A DNA stretch of 64,000 bases from Microvirga sp. (GCA_029266525.1 JAQSWQ010000015.1:1-64000), one strand, 5' to 3'; shown: positions 36,114 to 45,624, numbered from the stretch's first letter. The notes: generated by a model from the letters alone, not told the origin. Made by a program: numbers and translations.

Positions 36114-38474
36114 ATGGCGGCTCAGGGTGTGGGCGCTTCGGTCCTTCGAAAGGAGGACGACCGCTTCCTGAAGGGCAGGGGGCAGTTCGTCGCCGATATC
36201 CGGCTCGCGGGTATGAAGGAGGTCTCCTTCGTCAGGAGCCCACTCGCCCACGCCAAAATTATTGGAGAAACGATCCCGGACGAGGACAGGCCCTCGGTCT
36301 TCGTCGCGACCGACCTTCGAAGCGTGAAGCCGATCCGGGCGAATTCCGGGCTGCCTGGGTTCAAGAGCTCCGACCAGCCGGTCCTTGCGCATGACAAGGT
36401 GCGCTACGTCGGCGAACTCCTAGCCGCTTGCGTTGCGCCGACTCGCGCAGAGGCAGAGGACCTCGGCGAGCGCGTCGCATTCGATTTCGACGAGCTCCCG
36501 GCTGTTCACGACATGCTTCAGGCGCGCCGTTCCGGCACCGCGCTCTTGCACGAGCACTGGGGCGACAACGTTTTCCTGGAGACCTTCGTCGATGTGAATA
36601 TCGAGGCGGCTTTCGACGCTCCCGTCAAGGTCACGCGCGAGATCCGAACCGCGCGCCAATGCATGGCGCCGATCGAAGGACGCGGCGCGGTCGCGGTCTG
36701 GGATCATCGGCTCGGCCAGCTCACGCTCTATACCTCGGCGCAGATGCCGCACATCAACCGGACCGGCCTCTCTGAATGCCTCGGGATCGATCATGGTCAG
36801 GTGCGAGTCGTAGCGCCGGACGTCGGAGGCGGCTTCGGGTACAAGGGCATTCTGCTTGCTGAGGAGGTCTGCCTCGGATGGCTGGCGATGCGCTTGGGTC
36901 ACCCAGTGCGCTGGATCGAGGATCGCCGCGAGCACCTCACCGCGAACGCGAACTGCCGCGAGCACCACTACATCATCACCGGCTACGCCGATCGCGACGG
37001 CAGGCTGCGCGGCATTGATTGCGAGGCGACCGTGGATTCCGGCGCCTATTCGGCCTACCCCTTCTCAGCGTGTCTCGAGGCGGCGCAGGTCGCGAGTATC
37101 CTGCCGGGGCCGTACGACTTCCCGTCCTACCGCTGCCGAACCTGGTCGGCGGCGACCAACAAATGTCCGATCCTTCCTTATCGCGGCGTCGCCCGCACCG
37201 GCGTCTGCTTCGCGCTCGAGCTCGTGCTCGATGCCATCGCGCGCGAGGCGGGGCTCGAGCCCGCGGAGGTGCGGGCGAGGAACCTGGTTCGACCCGAGCA
37301 GATGCCCTTCGACAACATCACGAAGAAGCACTTCGACAGCGGCGACTATCCTGAGTCACTGCGCCGCGCCGTCGCAGCCATCGACCTCGCGGGCGTGCGC
37401 GAGCGCCAAAAGCGTGGCGAGGTCGACGGGCGGCGCATCGGGCTCGGAATGTCGATCTATTGCGAGCAGGCAGCGCACGGCACTTCAGTCTATGCCGGCT
37501 GGGGCATCCCGATGGTCCCCGGTTACGAGCAGGCGACCGCGCGAGTAACTCCTGACGGGGGCCTGGAGCTAAGGGTCGGCATCCAATCGCACGGACAGAG
37601 CCTGGAGACGACGCTCGCCCAAGTCGCAAACGAGATCCTTGGCATCGACATCGCCAAGATCAAGGTCGTGCACGGCGACACGGAATACACCCCGTACTCA
37701 ACCGGGACCTGGGGCTCTCGTTGCATAGTGATGGCGGGCGGAGCGGTCGCCCGTGCCTCGCAGGAGATCGCCGAGCGCCTCCGCGTGATCGGGGCAAACC
37801 TGCTCCAGGCCGACCCAGAGGCGGTCACGCTCAAGGGCGGCCAGCTGGTAGGCCCGCAGGCGGCGGTCTCCATCGGTGAAATCGCCCGCACTTGGTACCT
37901 GCGGCCACAGGACTTGCCGTATGGAGTTCACACCGGTGGCCTCGAGGCGACCGTTGGGTACCGACCGGAGCGCGATTCGGGCACCTTCAGCTACGCGACA
38001 CACGCTGCCGTGGTGGCCGTCGACCCCGAGATCGGCGAGGTCGAGATCCTTGACTACGTCGTCATCGAGGATGGCGGAAAACTCATCAATCCCATGGTGG
38101 TCGAAGGCCAGATCTACGGCGGGCTCGCCCAGGGGATCGGGACGGCGCTCTACGAAGAAATGCCGTTCGATGCCTCCGGCCAGCCGCTCGCCTCAACCTT
38201 CAGCGACTACCTCCTGCCCGGACCGACTGAGGTTCCGGCGGCGCGCATCGATCACATGGAGACACTCTCGCCCTACACCGTCTTCGGACAGAAGGGCCTG
38301 GGCGAGGGAGGCGCGATAGCGCCGCCCGCCGCAATCGCAAACGCCGTGAACGATGCGCTCAGCGGACTGGCGGTCGAGATCACGCAATCGCCGATCACAC
38401 CGCGCCGGGTGCTCGAGGCGATCGGCGCTCATACGATCGAGCGAGCATCGGCTCCGGGCGGGCAAGCGCGATGA
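36114..38474 (+). CDS. Molybdenum hydroxylase large subunit (xanthine dehydrogenase/CoxL family)
   Basis: A 786-residue molybdopterin-cytosine-dinucleotide-binding subunit. It has the N-terminal Ald_Xan_dh domain (LRKEDDRFLKGRGQFVADIRL), the GGGFGYKG motif, PYRGVARTG at the loop that in true CO dehydrogenases carries the AYxCSFR signature, and catalytic Glu731 in GEGG near the end. The lack of AYxCSFR argues against form I CO dehydrogenase and for a hydroxylase of aldehydes, N-heterocycles or similar. The ATG at 36114 has AGGAG about 5 bp upstream; an upstream GTG at 36063 is less likely. Its stop overlaps the medium-subunit start (ATGA). Confidence 0.92.
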   Translation: MAAQGVGASVLRKEDDRFLKGRGQFVADIRLAGMKEVSFVRSPLAHAKIIGETIPDEDRPSVFVATDLRSVKPIRANSGLPGFKSSDQPVLAHDKVRYVGELLAACVAPTRAEAEDLGERVAFDFDELPAVHDMLQARRSGTALLHEHWGDNVFLETFVDVNIEAAFDAPVKVTREIRTARQCMAPIEGRGAVAVWDHRLGQLTLYTSAQMPHINRTGLSECLGIDHGQVRVVAPDVGGGFGYKGILLAEEVCLGWLAMRLGHPVRWIEDRREHLTANANCREHHYIITGYADRDGRLRGIDCEATVDSGAYSAYPFSACLEAAQVASILPGPYDFPSYRCRTWSAATNKCPILPYRGVARTGVCFALELVLDAIAREAGLEPAEVRARNLVRPEQMPFDNITKKHFDSGDYPESLRRAVAAIDLAGVRERQKRGEVDGRRIGLGMSIYCEQAAHGTSVYAGWGIPMVPGYEQATARVTPDGGLELRVGIQSHGQSLETTLAQVANEILGIDIAKIKVVHGDTEYTPYSTGTWGSRCIVMAGGAVARASQEIAERLRVIGANLLQADPEAVTLKGGQLVGPQAAVSIGEIARTWYLRPQDLPYGVHTGGLEATVGYRPERDSGTFSYATHAAVVAVDPEIGEVEILDYVVIEDGGKLINPMVVEGQIYGGLAQGIGTALYEEMPFDASGQPLASTFSDYLLPGPTEVPAARIDHMETLSPYTVFGQKGLGEGGAIAPPAAIANAVNDALSGLAVEITQSPITPRRVLEAIGAHTIERASAPGGQAR

Positions 38475-39328
38475 AGCCGGTCGCTTTCGAGTACGAGCGC
38501 CCGGCCGACATCAGGAGTGCGCTCGCGCTGATCGGGCGGAACGGACCGATCACCAAGATCCTGGCCGGCGGACAATCGCTCGGTCCCATGCTCAACCTGC
38601 GTCTGGTCCGGCCCGAGCTCGTTGTGGATATTACGCGCATCCCGCAACTCAAAAGTGTGGAACAGAGCGCGGATGCGATCACCGTCGGCGCCTGCGTGAC
38701 CCACGCCGACATCGAGGACGGTCGCGTGCCCGACGTCACCCAGGGTGCGCTCCCTTCAGTCGCGCGTAATATCGCCTACCGCGCCGTTCGCAACCGCGGC
38801 ACCCTCGGCGGCAGCCTCGCCCACGCCGACCCGGCAGCCGATTGGGTAAGCGCCCTTGCCGCGATCGGCGCCGTGGCCCTTATCGCAAGCTCTACCGGGC
38901 AGCGAGCGATTGCTGTCGAGGACCTCATGAGCGGCGTCTTCGAGACTGTGCTCGGCCAGGCGGAGATCCTGGAAGCGATCCGAATCCCGCGTCTCTCGGT
39001 GAGGGCGCGCTGGGGCTACTACAAGATCTCCCGCAAAACCGGCGAGTTCGCGCATGCGATCGGCGCCGTCCTAGACGATCCCGAGCGCGGCGTCTGCCGC
39101 GCCGTCATCGGTGCGATCGAGGCGAAGCCAATCGTGCTCGCGGACGCGCGCCCGCTGTTCCGGAATCGCGTCGGCGCCGACCTTGAGGCCAGCTTTGACA
39201 TGGAAGTGGCTGAAGACCTGTTGCGAAGCGCGGGGCTTGCTGATCCGGTCGTGCGTCAGATCCATCTCGCCGCGCTCCGGCGCGCGGCCACCAAGGCGTC
39301 CCATGGCCACCGTCTCCATCACCATTAA
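38471..39328 (+). CDS. Molybdenum hydroxylase medium subunit (FAD-binding, CoxM family)
   Basis: A 285-residue FAD-binding subunit. The diphosphate-binding motifs AGGQSLGPMLN and RNRGTLGGSLAHADPAAD are both present, followed by a C-terminal CO_deh_flav domain. It carries electrons from the small subunit's 2Fe-2S clusters to the acceptor. It overlaps the large-subunit stop by 4 bp and the small subunit by 26 bp, the standard L-M-S order. Confidence 0.93.
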   Translation: MKPVAFEYERPADIRSALALIGRNGPITKILAGGQSLGPMLNLRLVRPELVVDITRIPQLKSVEQSADAITVGACVTHADIEDGRVPDVTQGALPSVARNIAYRAVRNRGTLGGSLAHADPAADWVSALAAIGAVALIASSTGQRAIAVEDLMSGVFETVLGQAEILEAIRIPRLSVRARWGYYKISRKTGEFAHAIGAVLDDPERGVCRAVIGAIEAKPIVLADARPLFRNRVGADLEASFDMEVAEDLLRSAGLADPVVRQIHLAALRRAATKASHGHRLHHH

Positions 39329-40517
39329 TGGCATCGGCGTGGAGGCCGAGGTCGAGGCTCGCACTCATCTGGCGGACTTCATCCGCGAGCACCGGAACCT
39401 CACCGGCACGCATCTCGGTTGCGAGCACGGCGTCTGCGGCGCCTGCACGGTGCTGATCGACGGAGCTCCCGCGCGCTCCTGTATCACGTATGCCGTCGCA
39501 TGCGACGGCGCCTCGATTACGACCGTGGAGGGATTGGAGGACGACGTCTCGGCGGAGCTGCGCGACGCGTTCTCGCGCGAGCACGCCTTGCAGTGCGGCT
39601 ACTGCACGCCGGGCATGCTGGTCTCGGCGCGGGACGCCGTGCTGCGCTTGCCCGAGCCGGACGACCGCGAGATCCGGGTGCTTCTGAGCGGCAATCTCTG
39701 CCGCTGCACGGGTTATGTGGGCATTGTCCGCGCCGTAAAGAGCGTCGTCGCCGACCGCCGCGCCCGCGGGATCGCTCCTGCGGATGCGAGTGGCAACCCG
39801 CTCGGGCCAGTCGGCTCGGCCCATCCGGCGGGACGACTGACCGGAGGTGCTCGCGGCGGGCGTACCACCCACGTCTCTGCTCCGCTTGCGGTTTCGGCTC
39901 GTCGGGACAGCCGGCCCCTCGAAGAATGGCGGCCGCAGGTCACGATTGAGCAACGTTTCATCGTGCACCATCCTCCCGAAGTGGTCTGGGCGTTCCTCGG
40001 TCGCCCCGAGGAGGTCGCGGCTTGCCTGCCAGGTGCAAAGCTCGTCGGCACACCGACCGAGAACTATATCGAAGGCTTACTGCGGGTGAGAGCTGGTCCC
40101 ATCGCGGCCGAGTTTGCTGGCTCCGCCGAGATCGAGCGCGACGTCTCACATTACGCCGGTATGATCCGAGGGCGGGGAAAGGACAACCGCAGCGGCTCGG
40201 CCACGCGCGGTGAGATTGCCTACAAGCTCTCGCCCGAAGCTGGCGGCGGTGCGACGCGAGTCGATGTGACGGTCGGCTATACCCTCACGGGGATGCTGGC
40301 GCAGTTCAGCCGATCGGGCCTGATCCGGGACGTCGCAAACCGACTGACCGCCGCTTTCGCCACGAATCTCGAAGCGCGCCTAGCCAACGGCAGCCTCAAT
40401 CAATTGCCGCCGGTCTCGGCGGCCGAGCTCAACGTCGTCACGCTCGTTATGTCCGTGGTTCGGGACCGCATCGGGCGCCTCCTGCGCCGGATGCTTGGTC
40501 AGCGCAAAGGCACATAG
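39303..40517 (+). CDS. Molybdenum hydroxylase small subunit fused to a CoxG-like (SRPBCC) domain
   Basis: A 404-residue fusion. Residues 1-150 are the 2Fe-2S subunit: the plant-type cluster uses Cys40, Cys45, Cys48 and Cys60; the second uses Cys98, Cys101, Cys133 and Cys135. A linker of about 60 residues follows. Then residues 213-360 form a CoxG/SRPBCC domain (VTIEQRFIVHHPPEVVWAFLGRPEEVAACLPGA). CoxG is normally a separate protein that assists anchoring or maturation of CO-dehydrogenase-like enzymes. The ATG at 39303 lies inside the medium-subunit gene. The frame upstream of this ATG is not coding. Confidence 0.9.
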   Translation: MATVSITINGIGVEAEVEARTHLADFIREHRNLTGTHLGCEHGVCGACTVLIDGAPARSCITYAVACDGASITTVEGLEDDVSAELRDAFSREHALQCGYCTPGMLVSARDAVLRLPEPDDREIRVLLSGNLCRCTGYVGIVRAVKSVVADRRARGIAPADASGNPLGPVGSAHPAGRLTGGARGGRTTHVSAPLAVSARRDSRPLEEWRPQVTIEQRFIVHHPPEVVWAFLGRPEEVAACLPGAKLVGTPTENYIEGLLRVRAGPIAAEFAGSAEIERDVSHYAGMIRGRGKDNRSGSATRGEIAYKLSPEAGGGATRVDVTVGYTLTGMLAQFSRSGLIRDVANRLTAAFATNLEARLANGSLNQLPPVSAAELNVVTLVMSVVRDRIGRLLRRMLGQRKGT

Positions 40518-40531
40518 AGCACTGAGGCGCT

Positions 40532-41576
40532 TCACGCATCAGGGCCCTCGAAGGCGTCGACCATCCCGCTCACAAGGTTTGTCTCATACAGTGCCTGCGC
40601 GTCCAACAGCGCGCCGCGCTTCACCTCAAAGAGGTTCGCGATCGTCCTCCGCACCTGCGCCTCCTGTTCACGCAGCAAGGCTTCCACTTCGGGCTGCGCG
40701 ATGGCAGTGAAGCGCACCAAATCGCCAGGCCTGCGGCGCCCGAGCACGGGGAGATCAGCCGAGATAACGATGCCAATCTTTGGATATCCGCCCGTCGCCT
40801 GCGCATCCGCGAGGAGCACAATCGGCTGGCATGATCCGGGCACCTGGATCGACCCGGCGACGATGGGATCCGAAACGATGTTGTAGCCCCTTGTGTGCTC
40901 CAGCTGCGGGCCTTCCAGCCGATAGCCCATACGGTCCGCTTGCGGCGGATCGTATACCTGGAGGACAACAGAGCCTCGATCGCGTCCTCGGAGAAAAAGT
41001 CGTCCTGAGGGCCGAGCACGATCCGGATCGGCTGCTTGAGCCCCGGATCGAGAAGTGACGGCAAAGCGCGCTCGGGGCCATCCTTTGCTGCATCCGCAAA
41101 AGCGGGCAAGATGTCGCCGGCGAGAAGACTCCTGCCCCCGAAGACGCCAAATCCGCCGCGCGTGTAAGTAGAGCGGCTGCGAAGGATAGGATTGTCGCGA
41201 AGCCACCCTCGAGCGCAAGATAGGCGCAGGAGACCTTGCCTAAGGATCTGGCACGCAGGCGCATACCCCGGGTGAGGCTGATACTTTCGCCTGCAGGCAC
41301 AAGGAGCTCGGCGTCGTCCAGGACATCAATCCCGCCGTTGCCGCCTACGACTGCGAGCCGGACCGAGTGCGCCAGCACCTCGAGCGTAGGTCCCTGCGCC
41401 AGGAGCTCCAGCGCAGCGGCATCCGGCGGATTCCCGACGAGCGCGTTCGCGAGCGTCAGGGAAACGCGGTCTAGAGGCCCAGAAACGGGCACGCCGACAT
41501 CCTGAAACCCCCGCCGCACCAAATCCTGCAGGGTCGTGTGGAGCCCAGGCGCGACGACTCTAAGGGCGGGTGTCAT
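40532..41576 (-). pseudogene. pxpC: 5-oxoprolinase subunit C (biotin-dependent carboxyltransferase family), two frameshifts
   Basis: PxpC/KipA-like sequence in three frames. Frame 1 starts at 41576 (MTPALRVVAPGLHTTLQDLVRRG...) to YLALEGGFA. Near 41190-41200 the frame moves by one base to read DNPILRSRSTYTRGGFG...GPQDDFFSEDAIEAL. Near 40948-40957 it moves again to reach DPPQADRMGYRLEGPQ and the conserved GYNIVSDPIVAGSIQVPG, then the end. Both shifts look like one missing base. Its start overlaps the stop of pxpB. Functional only if these are sequence errors. Confidence 0.85.
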
Positions 41577-42284
41577 GAGGCGAGGCGTTCGCAAGGGACA
41601 GTGTAGGCGCCAGCTGTCACGGCGTGGCGGACTCGCTGATACTCGAACCACGATATCGGCTCGAACTGCACCGCATTTCCCGGACTGAGAAGTGCGGGCC
41701 GTTCCCAGGACGGGTCGAACAGTCGCACGGGTGTGGCACCGATCAGATGCCACCCACCTGGGCTCTCGATCGGGTAGATTGCAGTCATTTGCGTAGCTAT
41801 CGCGATTGAACCTGCCGGCACCCGGACACGCGGGTTTGTGCGCCGCGGCAAAGCAAGTTCAGCGGGCAGGTCTCCTATGTAGGGATACCCGGGGACGAAC
41901 CCGACCATGTAAACGTGGTAGCGAACCTCGCTATGAAGCCTAACTACCTCGCATATCGAGAGTCCTTTTGTCCTTGCGACGTCCGCAAGGTCGTCCTCGT
42001 AGCACGCGGGAACGCGCCACACCCGCGCGGAATGCGGCGGTTGCGCCTCCCCGGCCAGGAACTCGCGGATGACCGCGACGAGGGGTTCGGCGGACGTGAC
42101 GAGCGGGTCATAGTGCACCGCAAGCGAGCGGAGTCGGTACCGTCTCGGTCACACCGGGAATCCGCGCTTGCCGTACGCGCTCGCTGAGGCTTAGCACCTG
42201 ATTGCTAAGGCCGCGGTCGATCTCGACACCGAACTCCACCACGAGCGCGGTGTCGCCCGCGGCACGAAAACGGACATCCCTCAT
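41573..42284 (-). pseudogene. pxpB: 5-oxoprolinase subunit B (KipI family), frameshifted
   Basis: The ATG at 42284 begins MRDVRFRAAGDTALVVEFG..., the normal PxpB N-terminus, reading to VTETVP near 42140. The frame then changes, so the original frame ends at a TGA, while the main body continues in a shifted frame as RLRSLAVHYDPLVTSAEPL and then GFVPGYPYIGDLP to 41573. The shift is +1 (one extra base or two lost) at about 42130-42142. Together with pxpC this would make the ATP-dependent 5-oxoproline or lactam-opening complex with PxpA. Confidence 0.83.
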
Positions 42285-42318
42285 GCACCCCTTCTGTCAG
42301 CTTCGGCCACACTGATTG

Positions 42319-42338
42319 TCTTACTAAACATGGTAAGA
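42319..42338. promoter_or_regulatory. Candidate operator palindrome between pxpB and pxpA
   Basis: A 20-bp imperfect inverted repeat, half-sites TCTTACTA and TGGTAAGA (7 of 8 match when one is reversed) with a 4-bp spacer. It lies in the 111-bp divergent gap, 57 bp before the pxpA ATG and 34 bp before pxpB. The TGGT/ACTA core and spacing would fit a GntR-type binding site, possibly for the regulator at 35263. Confidence 0.45.
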
Positions 42339-42395
42339 TAGCGTGCCGGCCTCGCTCAAGAGGGGGCGCCTGGAGCAGGTAACGGAGTTCCTTCG

Positions 42396-43172
42396 ATGGC
42401 CGTTTCGATAAACCTCAACGCGGACATGGCCGAAGGCTTCGGCGCCTATGACATCGGCAACGACGACGAGATCCTGAAGATCATCAAGTCTGCAAACATC
42501 GCATGCGGGATGCATGCGGGCGACCCAACTGTGATGCAGCGCGTCGTGAAGCGCGCCGTCGAGGAGGGCGTGAGCATCGGCGCCCATCCCGGGTTCAACG
42601 ACGTCTGGGGTTTTGGGCGCCGCCGCATGGACATGCGCCCCGACGACCTCGAGTATCTGACCGCCTATCAGATCGGGGCGCTTCAGGCGCTCGCTTCGTA
42701 TGCCGCCGCACGAGTGACCCACGTCAAGCCGCACGGCGCCTTGAACAACATGGCCGCCGAAAACGGCGACTACGCCATGGCAATCGGACGAGCGATCAAG
42801 ATCGTGGACCGCGAGCTGGTTTACGTTGCACTCGCCGGGTCCGAGATGGAAAAGGCCGGGCGAAAGCTTGGATTGCGGGTCGCGCGCGAGGGCTTCTGCG
42901 ATCGGCAGTACGACGACGACGGCAATCTGACCTCGCGAAAGATCCCAGGCTCGGTGTTGAAAGACCCGAACACAGTGCAAGAGCAGGTCGTTCGCATGGT
43001 GCTCGAAGGAGAGATCGTTTCGCGAAACGGCAAGCTCATCAAGACGCAAGTGGAGAGCCTCTGCGTGCACGGGGACGAGCCGACCGCAATCTCAACCGCT
43101 CGGGCGGCGCGTGAGGGGCTCGAGGCCGCCGGCGTGAAAGTTGTGCCGCTCACGGAGATGAGCTTCGGCTGA
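42396..43172 (+). CDS. pxpA: 5-oxoprolinase subunit A (LamB/YcsF family)
   Basis: A 258-residue LamB/YcsF protein. Family features are the start SINLNADMAEGFGAYDIGND, IACGMHAGDPTVM, GAHPGFNDVWGFGRR and HVKPHGALNNMA; the C-terminal GDEPTAIS is also present. With PxpB and PxpC it opens 5-oxoproline to glutamate using ATP; related members act on other lactams. It is the first gene of the plus-strand run that continues into the F420 genes, starting 30 bp before fno. It is intact while its divergent partners pxpB and pxpC are frameshifted. Confidence 0.92.
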   Translation: MAVSINLNADMAEGFGAYDIGNDDEILKIIKSANIACGMHAGDPTVMQRVVKRAVEEGVSIGAHPGFNDVWGFGRRRMDMRPDDLEYLTAYQIGALQALASYAAARVTHVKPHGALNNMAAENGDYAMAIGRAIKIVDRELVYVALAGSEMEKAGRKLGLRVAREGFCDRQYDDDGNLTSRKIPGSVLKDPNTVQEQVVRMVLEGEIVSRNGKLIKTQVESLCVHGDEPTAISTARAAREGLEAAGVKVVPLTEMSFG

Positions 43173-43202
43173 TCGGCCGCGTTCAGGGGTGGGGGATTTT
43201 GC

Positions 43203-43847
43203 ATGGATAGGCCTACCATTGCGATCATCGGCGGGACGGGCGATCTTGGCTCTGGGCTCGCCGCGCGATGGGCCGAGGCCGGCTATCGCGTTGTCCTGGG
43301 CTCGCGCAGCCGCGACAAGGCGCAGAGCGCGGCGGCCGAAATCGGCGCGAATGTGCGCGGCGAGGACAATATCGGCGCGGCGAAGGCCGGCGACATCGTG
43401 ATTATTGCCGTGCCCTTCGCGAACCATGATGCAACGCTCGCCGAACTCCGCGCGGCCTTGGAAGGCAAGATCGTCGTCGACGCCGCCGTGCCGCTCGTGC
43501 CGCCCAAGGTGTCCGTCGTGCAGCTTCCACCGCTAGCGTCGGCGGCGCAGGCCGCGAAGCGCATCCTCGGCGCGGGTGTGAAGGTCACATCGGCGTTCCA
43601 CAACGTTGGCGCTAAGAAGCTGCGCGGGAATGGCCCGGTCGAATGCGACGTGCTCGTGTTCGGCGACGACAAAGCGGCAAAGGACGCGGTGATCGCGCTC
43701 GCAGCGGCCGCCGGTACGCGGGGCATTGACGGCGGGCCGCTTGAAAATTCGGTCGCGGCCGAGGCGCTGACCTCCGTGCTCATCGGGATCAACCGCCGCT
43801 ACAAGGTGGATGGCGCAGGCATTCGCATTACCGGGCTCTCGGCCTAA
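43203..43847 (+). CDS. fno: NADPH-dependent F420 reductase
   Basis: A 214-residue F420:NADP oxidoreductase. The N-terminal IAIIGGTGDLGSGLAARWAEAG (NADP-binding) and VVLGSRSRDKAQ are typical, as are VPFANHDATL, VDAAVPLVPP and FHNVGAKKLRGNGPVECDVLVFGDD. It transfers hydride between NADPH and F420, supplying F420H2 to users such as the LLM enzymes. It lies directly before cofE (11 bp), so cofactor synthesis and recharging are co-expressed. Confidence 0.92.
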   Translation: MDRPTIAIIGGTGDLGSGLAARWAEAGYRVVLGSRSRDKAQSAAAEIGANVRGEDNIGAAKAGDIVIIAVPFANHDATLAELRAALEGKIVVDAAVPLVPPKVSVVQLPPLASAAQAAKRILGAGVKVTSAFHNVGAKKLRGNGPVECDVLVFGDDKAAKDAVIALAAAAGTRGIDGGPLENSVAAEALTSVLIGINRRYKVDGAGIRITGLSA

Positions 43848-43858
43848 ACGGCGCCGGC

Positions 43859-44629
43859 ATGGCCGACCCCAGGGTCACGCTGACCGCGCTTTCCGGCATT
43901 CCCCTGGTTGAGCCTGGCGACGACCTCGCCGCCATTTTGGCCGACGCGCTGCGCGCGAGCGCGATCGAGCCGCGTGACGGTGACATCCTGGTGGTGGCCC
44001 AGAAGATCGTTTCGAAAGCAGAGGACCGTTATGTCGAGCTCGCGGGCGTCAGCCCCTCCTCGCGCGCGCTTGAACTCGCGGGTATACTGAAGAAGGACCC
44101 GCGCCTCGTCGAGGTCATCCTGCGCGAATCCCGCGAAGTCGTACGCCATCGCGAGGGGCTTCTGATCGTTGAGCACCGGCTCGGTTACGTGATGGCGAAC
44201 GGCGGCGTCGATCAATCGAACATAGCGCATGGACCGAAGGGTGAGCGCGTGCTGCTGTTGCCGGAGGAGCCCGACAGGTCCTGCGCGGCACTCAAAGCGC
44301 GACTCGATGCGGAGTTCGAGGCCAATCTCGCGATCATCATCAACGATAGCTTTGGGCGGCCATGGCGCAACGGCGTCGTGGGCGTGGCGATTGGTGCCGC
44401 CGGCCTGCCGTGTGTCGTCAGCATCGTCGGCACGCCCGACCTCTTCGGCCGGCCGCTGCAGGTCACCGAAGTAGCGCTGGCAGACGAGGTCGCGGCGGCG
44501 GCCTCGATGTTAATGGGACAATCGGCCGAGGCGCGACCGGCGGTGCACGTCCGCGGCATTCGATCAGGCGCCGCTCCGGGTCGCGCTGCCGATCTCGTAC
44601 GCCCAAGAGCGCAGGACCTCTTCCGGTGA
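43859..44629 (+). CDS. cofE: Coenzyme F420-0:L-glutamate ligase
   Basis: A 256-residue CofE. Hallmarks are LSGIPLVEPGDDLA, GDILVVAQKIVSKAEDR, the VMANGGVDQSNI segment (about residues 117-128), a GPKGERVLLLPEEPD loop and INDSFGRPWRNGVVGVAIG. It adds one or more gamma-glutamates to F420-0 using GTP. The protein lacks the C-terminal nitroreductase domain of actinobacterial FbiB, so that reduction must come from elsewhere, perhaps the gene at 34524. Its stop overlaps the GTG start of cofD. Confidence 0.93.
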   Translation: MADPRVTLTALSGIPLVEPGDDLAAILADALRASAIEPRDGDILVVAQKIVSKAEDRYVELAGVSPSSRALELAGILKKDPRLVEVILRESREVVRHREGLLIVEHRLGYVMANGGVDQSNIAHGPKGERVLLLPEEPDRSCAALKARLDAEFEANLAIIINDSFGRPWRNGVVGVAIGAAGLPCVVSIVGTPDLFGRPLQVTEVALADEVAAAASMLMGQSAEARPAVHVRGIRSGAAPGRAADLVRPRAQDLFR

Positions 44630-45624
44630 GCACGTCTCGGTGCACCACACGCGTGGTCGCCGTCTGCGGCGGTGTCGGTGGCGCGAAACTTGCGCTTGGG
44701 CTGTACCGCGTCCTCGCGCCCGATACGCTGACCGTTGTTGGTAACACCGGTGACGACTTCGAGCATCTCGGACTGCACATCTCGCCCGATCTCGACACGG
44801 TCCTCTACACGCTTTCCGGCCTTGCCGATCGCGAGCGCGGATGGGGCCGAAGCGACGAAAGCTGGGACTTCATGGAGGCGCTCGCGGAACTCGGTGGCGA
44901 GGATTGGTTCCGGCTCGGCGACCGCGACCTCGCGCTCCATGTATTGCGCACGCAGCGGCTCCGCGAGAGCACGGCATTGTCTGCCTTCACGGCAGGGATC
45001 GCGCGACGGCTCGGGATCCACGCCCGCATCCTGCCGATGAGCGACGACCCCGTCCGAACGATCGTCGACACCTCGGAGGGTCTGCTGCCCTTCCAGCGCT
45101 ACTTTGTCCAGCGCCGCTGCGAACCGACAGTTCGGCGCATCCTCTTCGACGGTGCCGCGACGGCGCGTGGGCAGGCGGACGCTGTCGCAGCCCTGCGCTC
45201 GCACGCGACAGATGCGATCGTGATATGTCCCTCGAACCCTTACCTCAGCGTCGATCCGATCCTGGCAGTGCCGACGATCCGCGCGGCTCTCAAAGCAGCT
45301 TCGGCACCGATCATCGCCGTGTCGCCGATCATCGGCGGCCAGGCAGTGAAAGGGCCGACCGCAAAGATCATGGCGGAGCTCGGTGTCGAGGCCACTTCGG
45401 CGACTATCGCCGCTCATTACGCGGGGCTGATCGACGGGCTCGTGATCGACCCGAGCGACGGCGCGGAAGCCGCGACGATCAAGCTCCCGATTGAGCTGGC
45501 GCCGACTCTGATGCGCGATCTTGATGATCGGAAGACGCTCGCCCGCCGTGTGCTCGACTTCGCGGCGCGGCTGGCCTCAGAGCGAGCGCCGGGGTATCGA
45601 GCGGTTCATCGGGAGGCGCGATGA
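44626..45624 (+). CDS. cofD: 2-phospho-L-lactate (or phosphoenolpyruvate) transferase
   Basis: A 332-residue CofD/FbiA. It couples the activated phospho-acid to Fo. Markers are VVAVCGGVGGAKLALGLYRVL, GNTGDDFEHLGLHISPDLDTVLYTLSG, the GLLPFQRYFVQRRCEPTVRRI motif and IIGGQAVKGPTAKIMAELG. The GTG at 44626 overlaps the cofE stop by 4 bp and places the conserved nucleotide-binding loop about 15 residues from the start. The open frame further upstream lies inside cofE and is non-coding. Confidence 0.93.
   Translation: MSTSRCTTRVVAVCGGVGGAKLALGLYRVLAPDTLTVVGNTGDDFEHLGLHISPDLDTVLYTLSGLADRERGWGRSDESWDFMEALAELGGEDWFRLGDRDLALHVLRTQRLRESTALSAFTAGIARRLGIHARILPMSDDPVRTIVDTSEGLLPFQRYFVQRRCEPTVRRILFDGAATARGQADAVAALRSHATDAIVICPSNPYLSVDPILAVPTIRAALKAASAPIIAVSPIIGGQAVKGPTAKIMAELGVEATSATIAAHYAGLIDGLVIDPSDGAEAATIKLPIELAPTLMRDLDDRKTLARRVLDFAARLASERAPGYRAVHREAR

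Noticed and set aside
36114-40517. Classification as a form I carbon monoxide dehydrogenase
   Set aside because: The large subunit reads PYRGVARTG where CO dehydrogenases carry AYxCSFR; it fits the broader molybdenum hydroxylase family.
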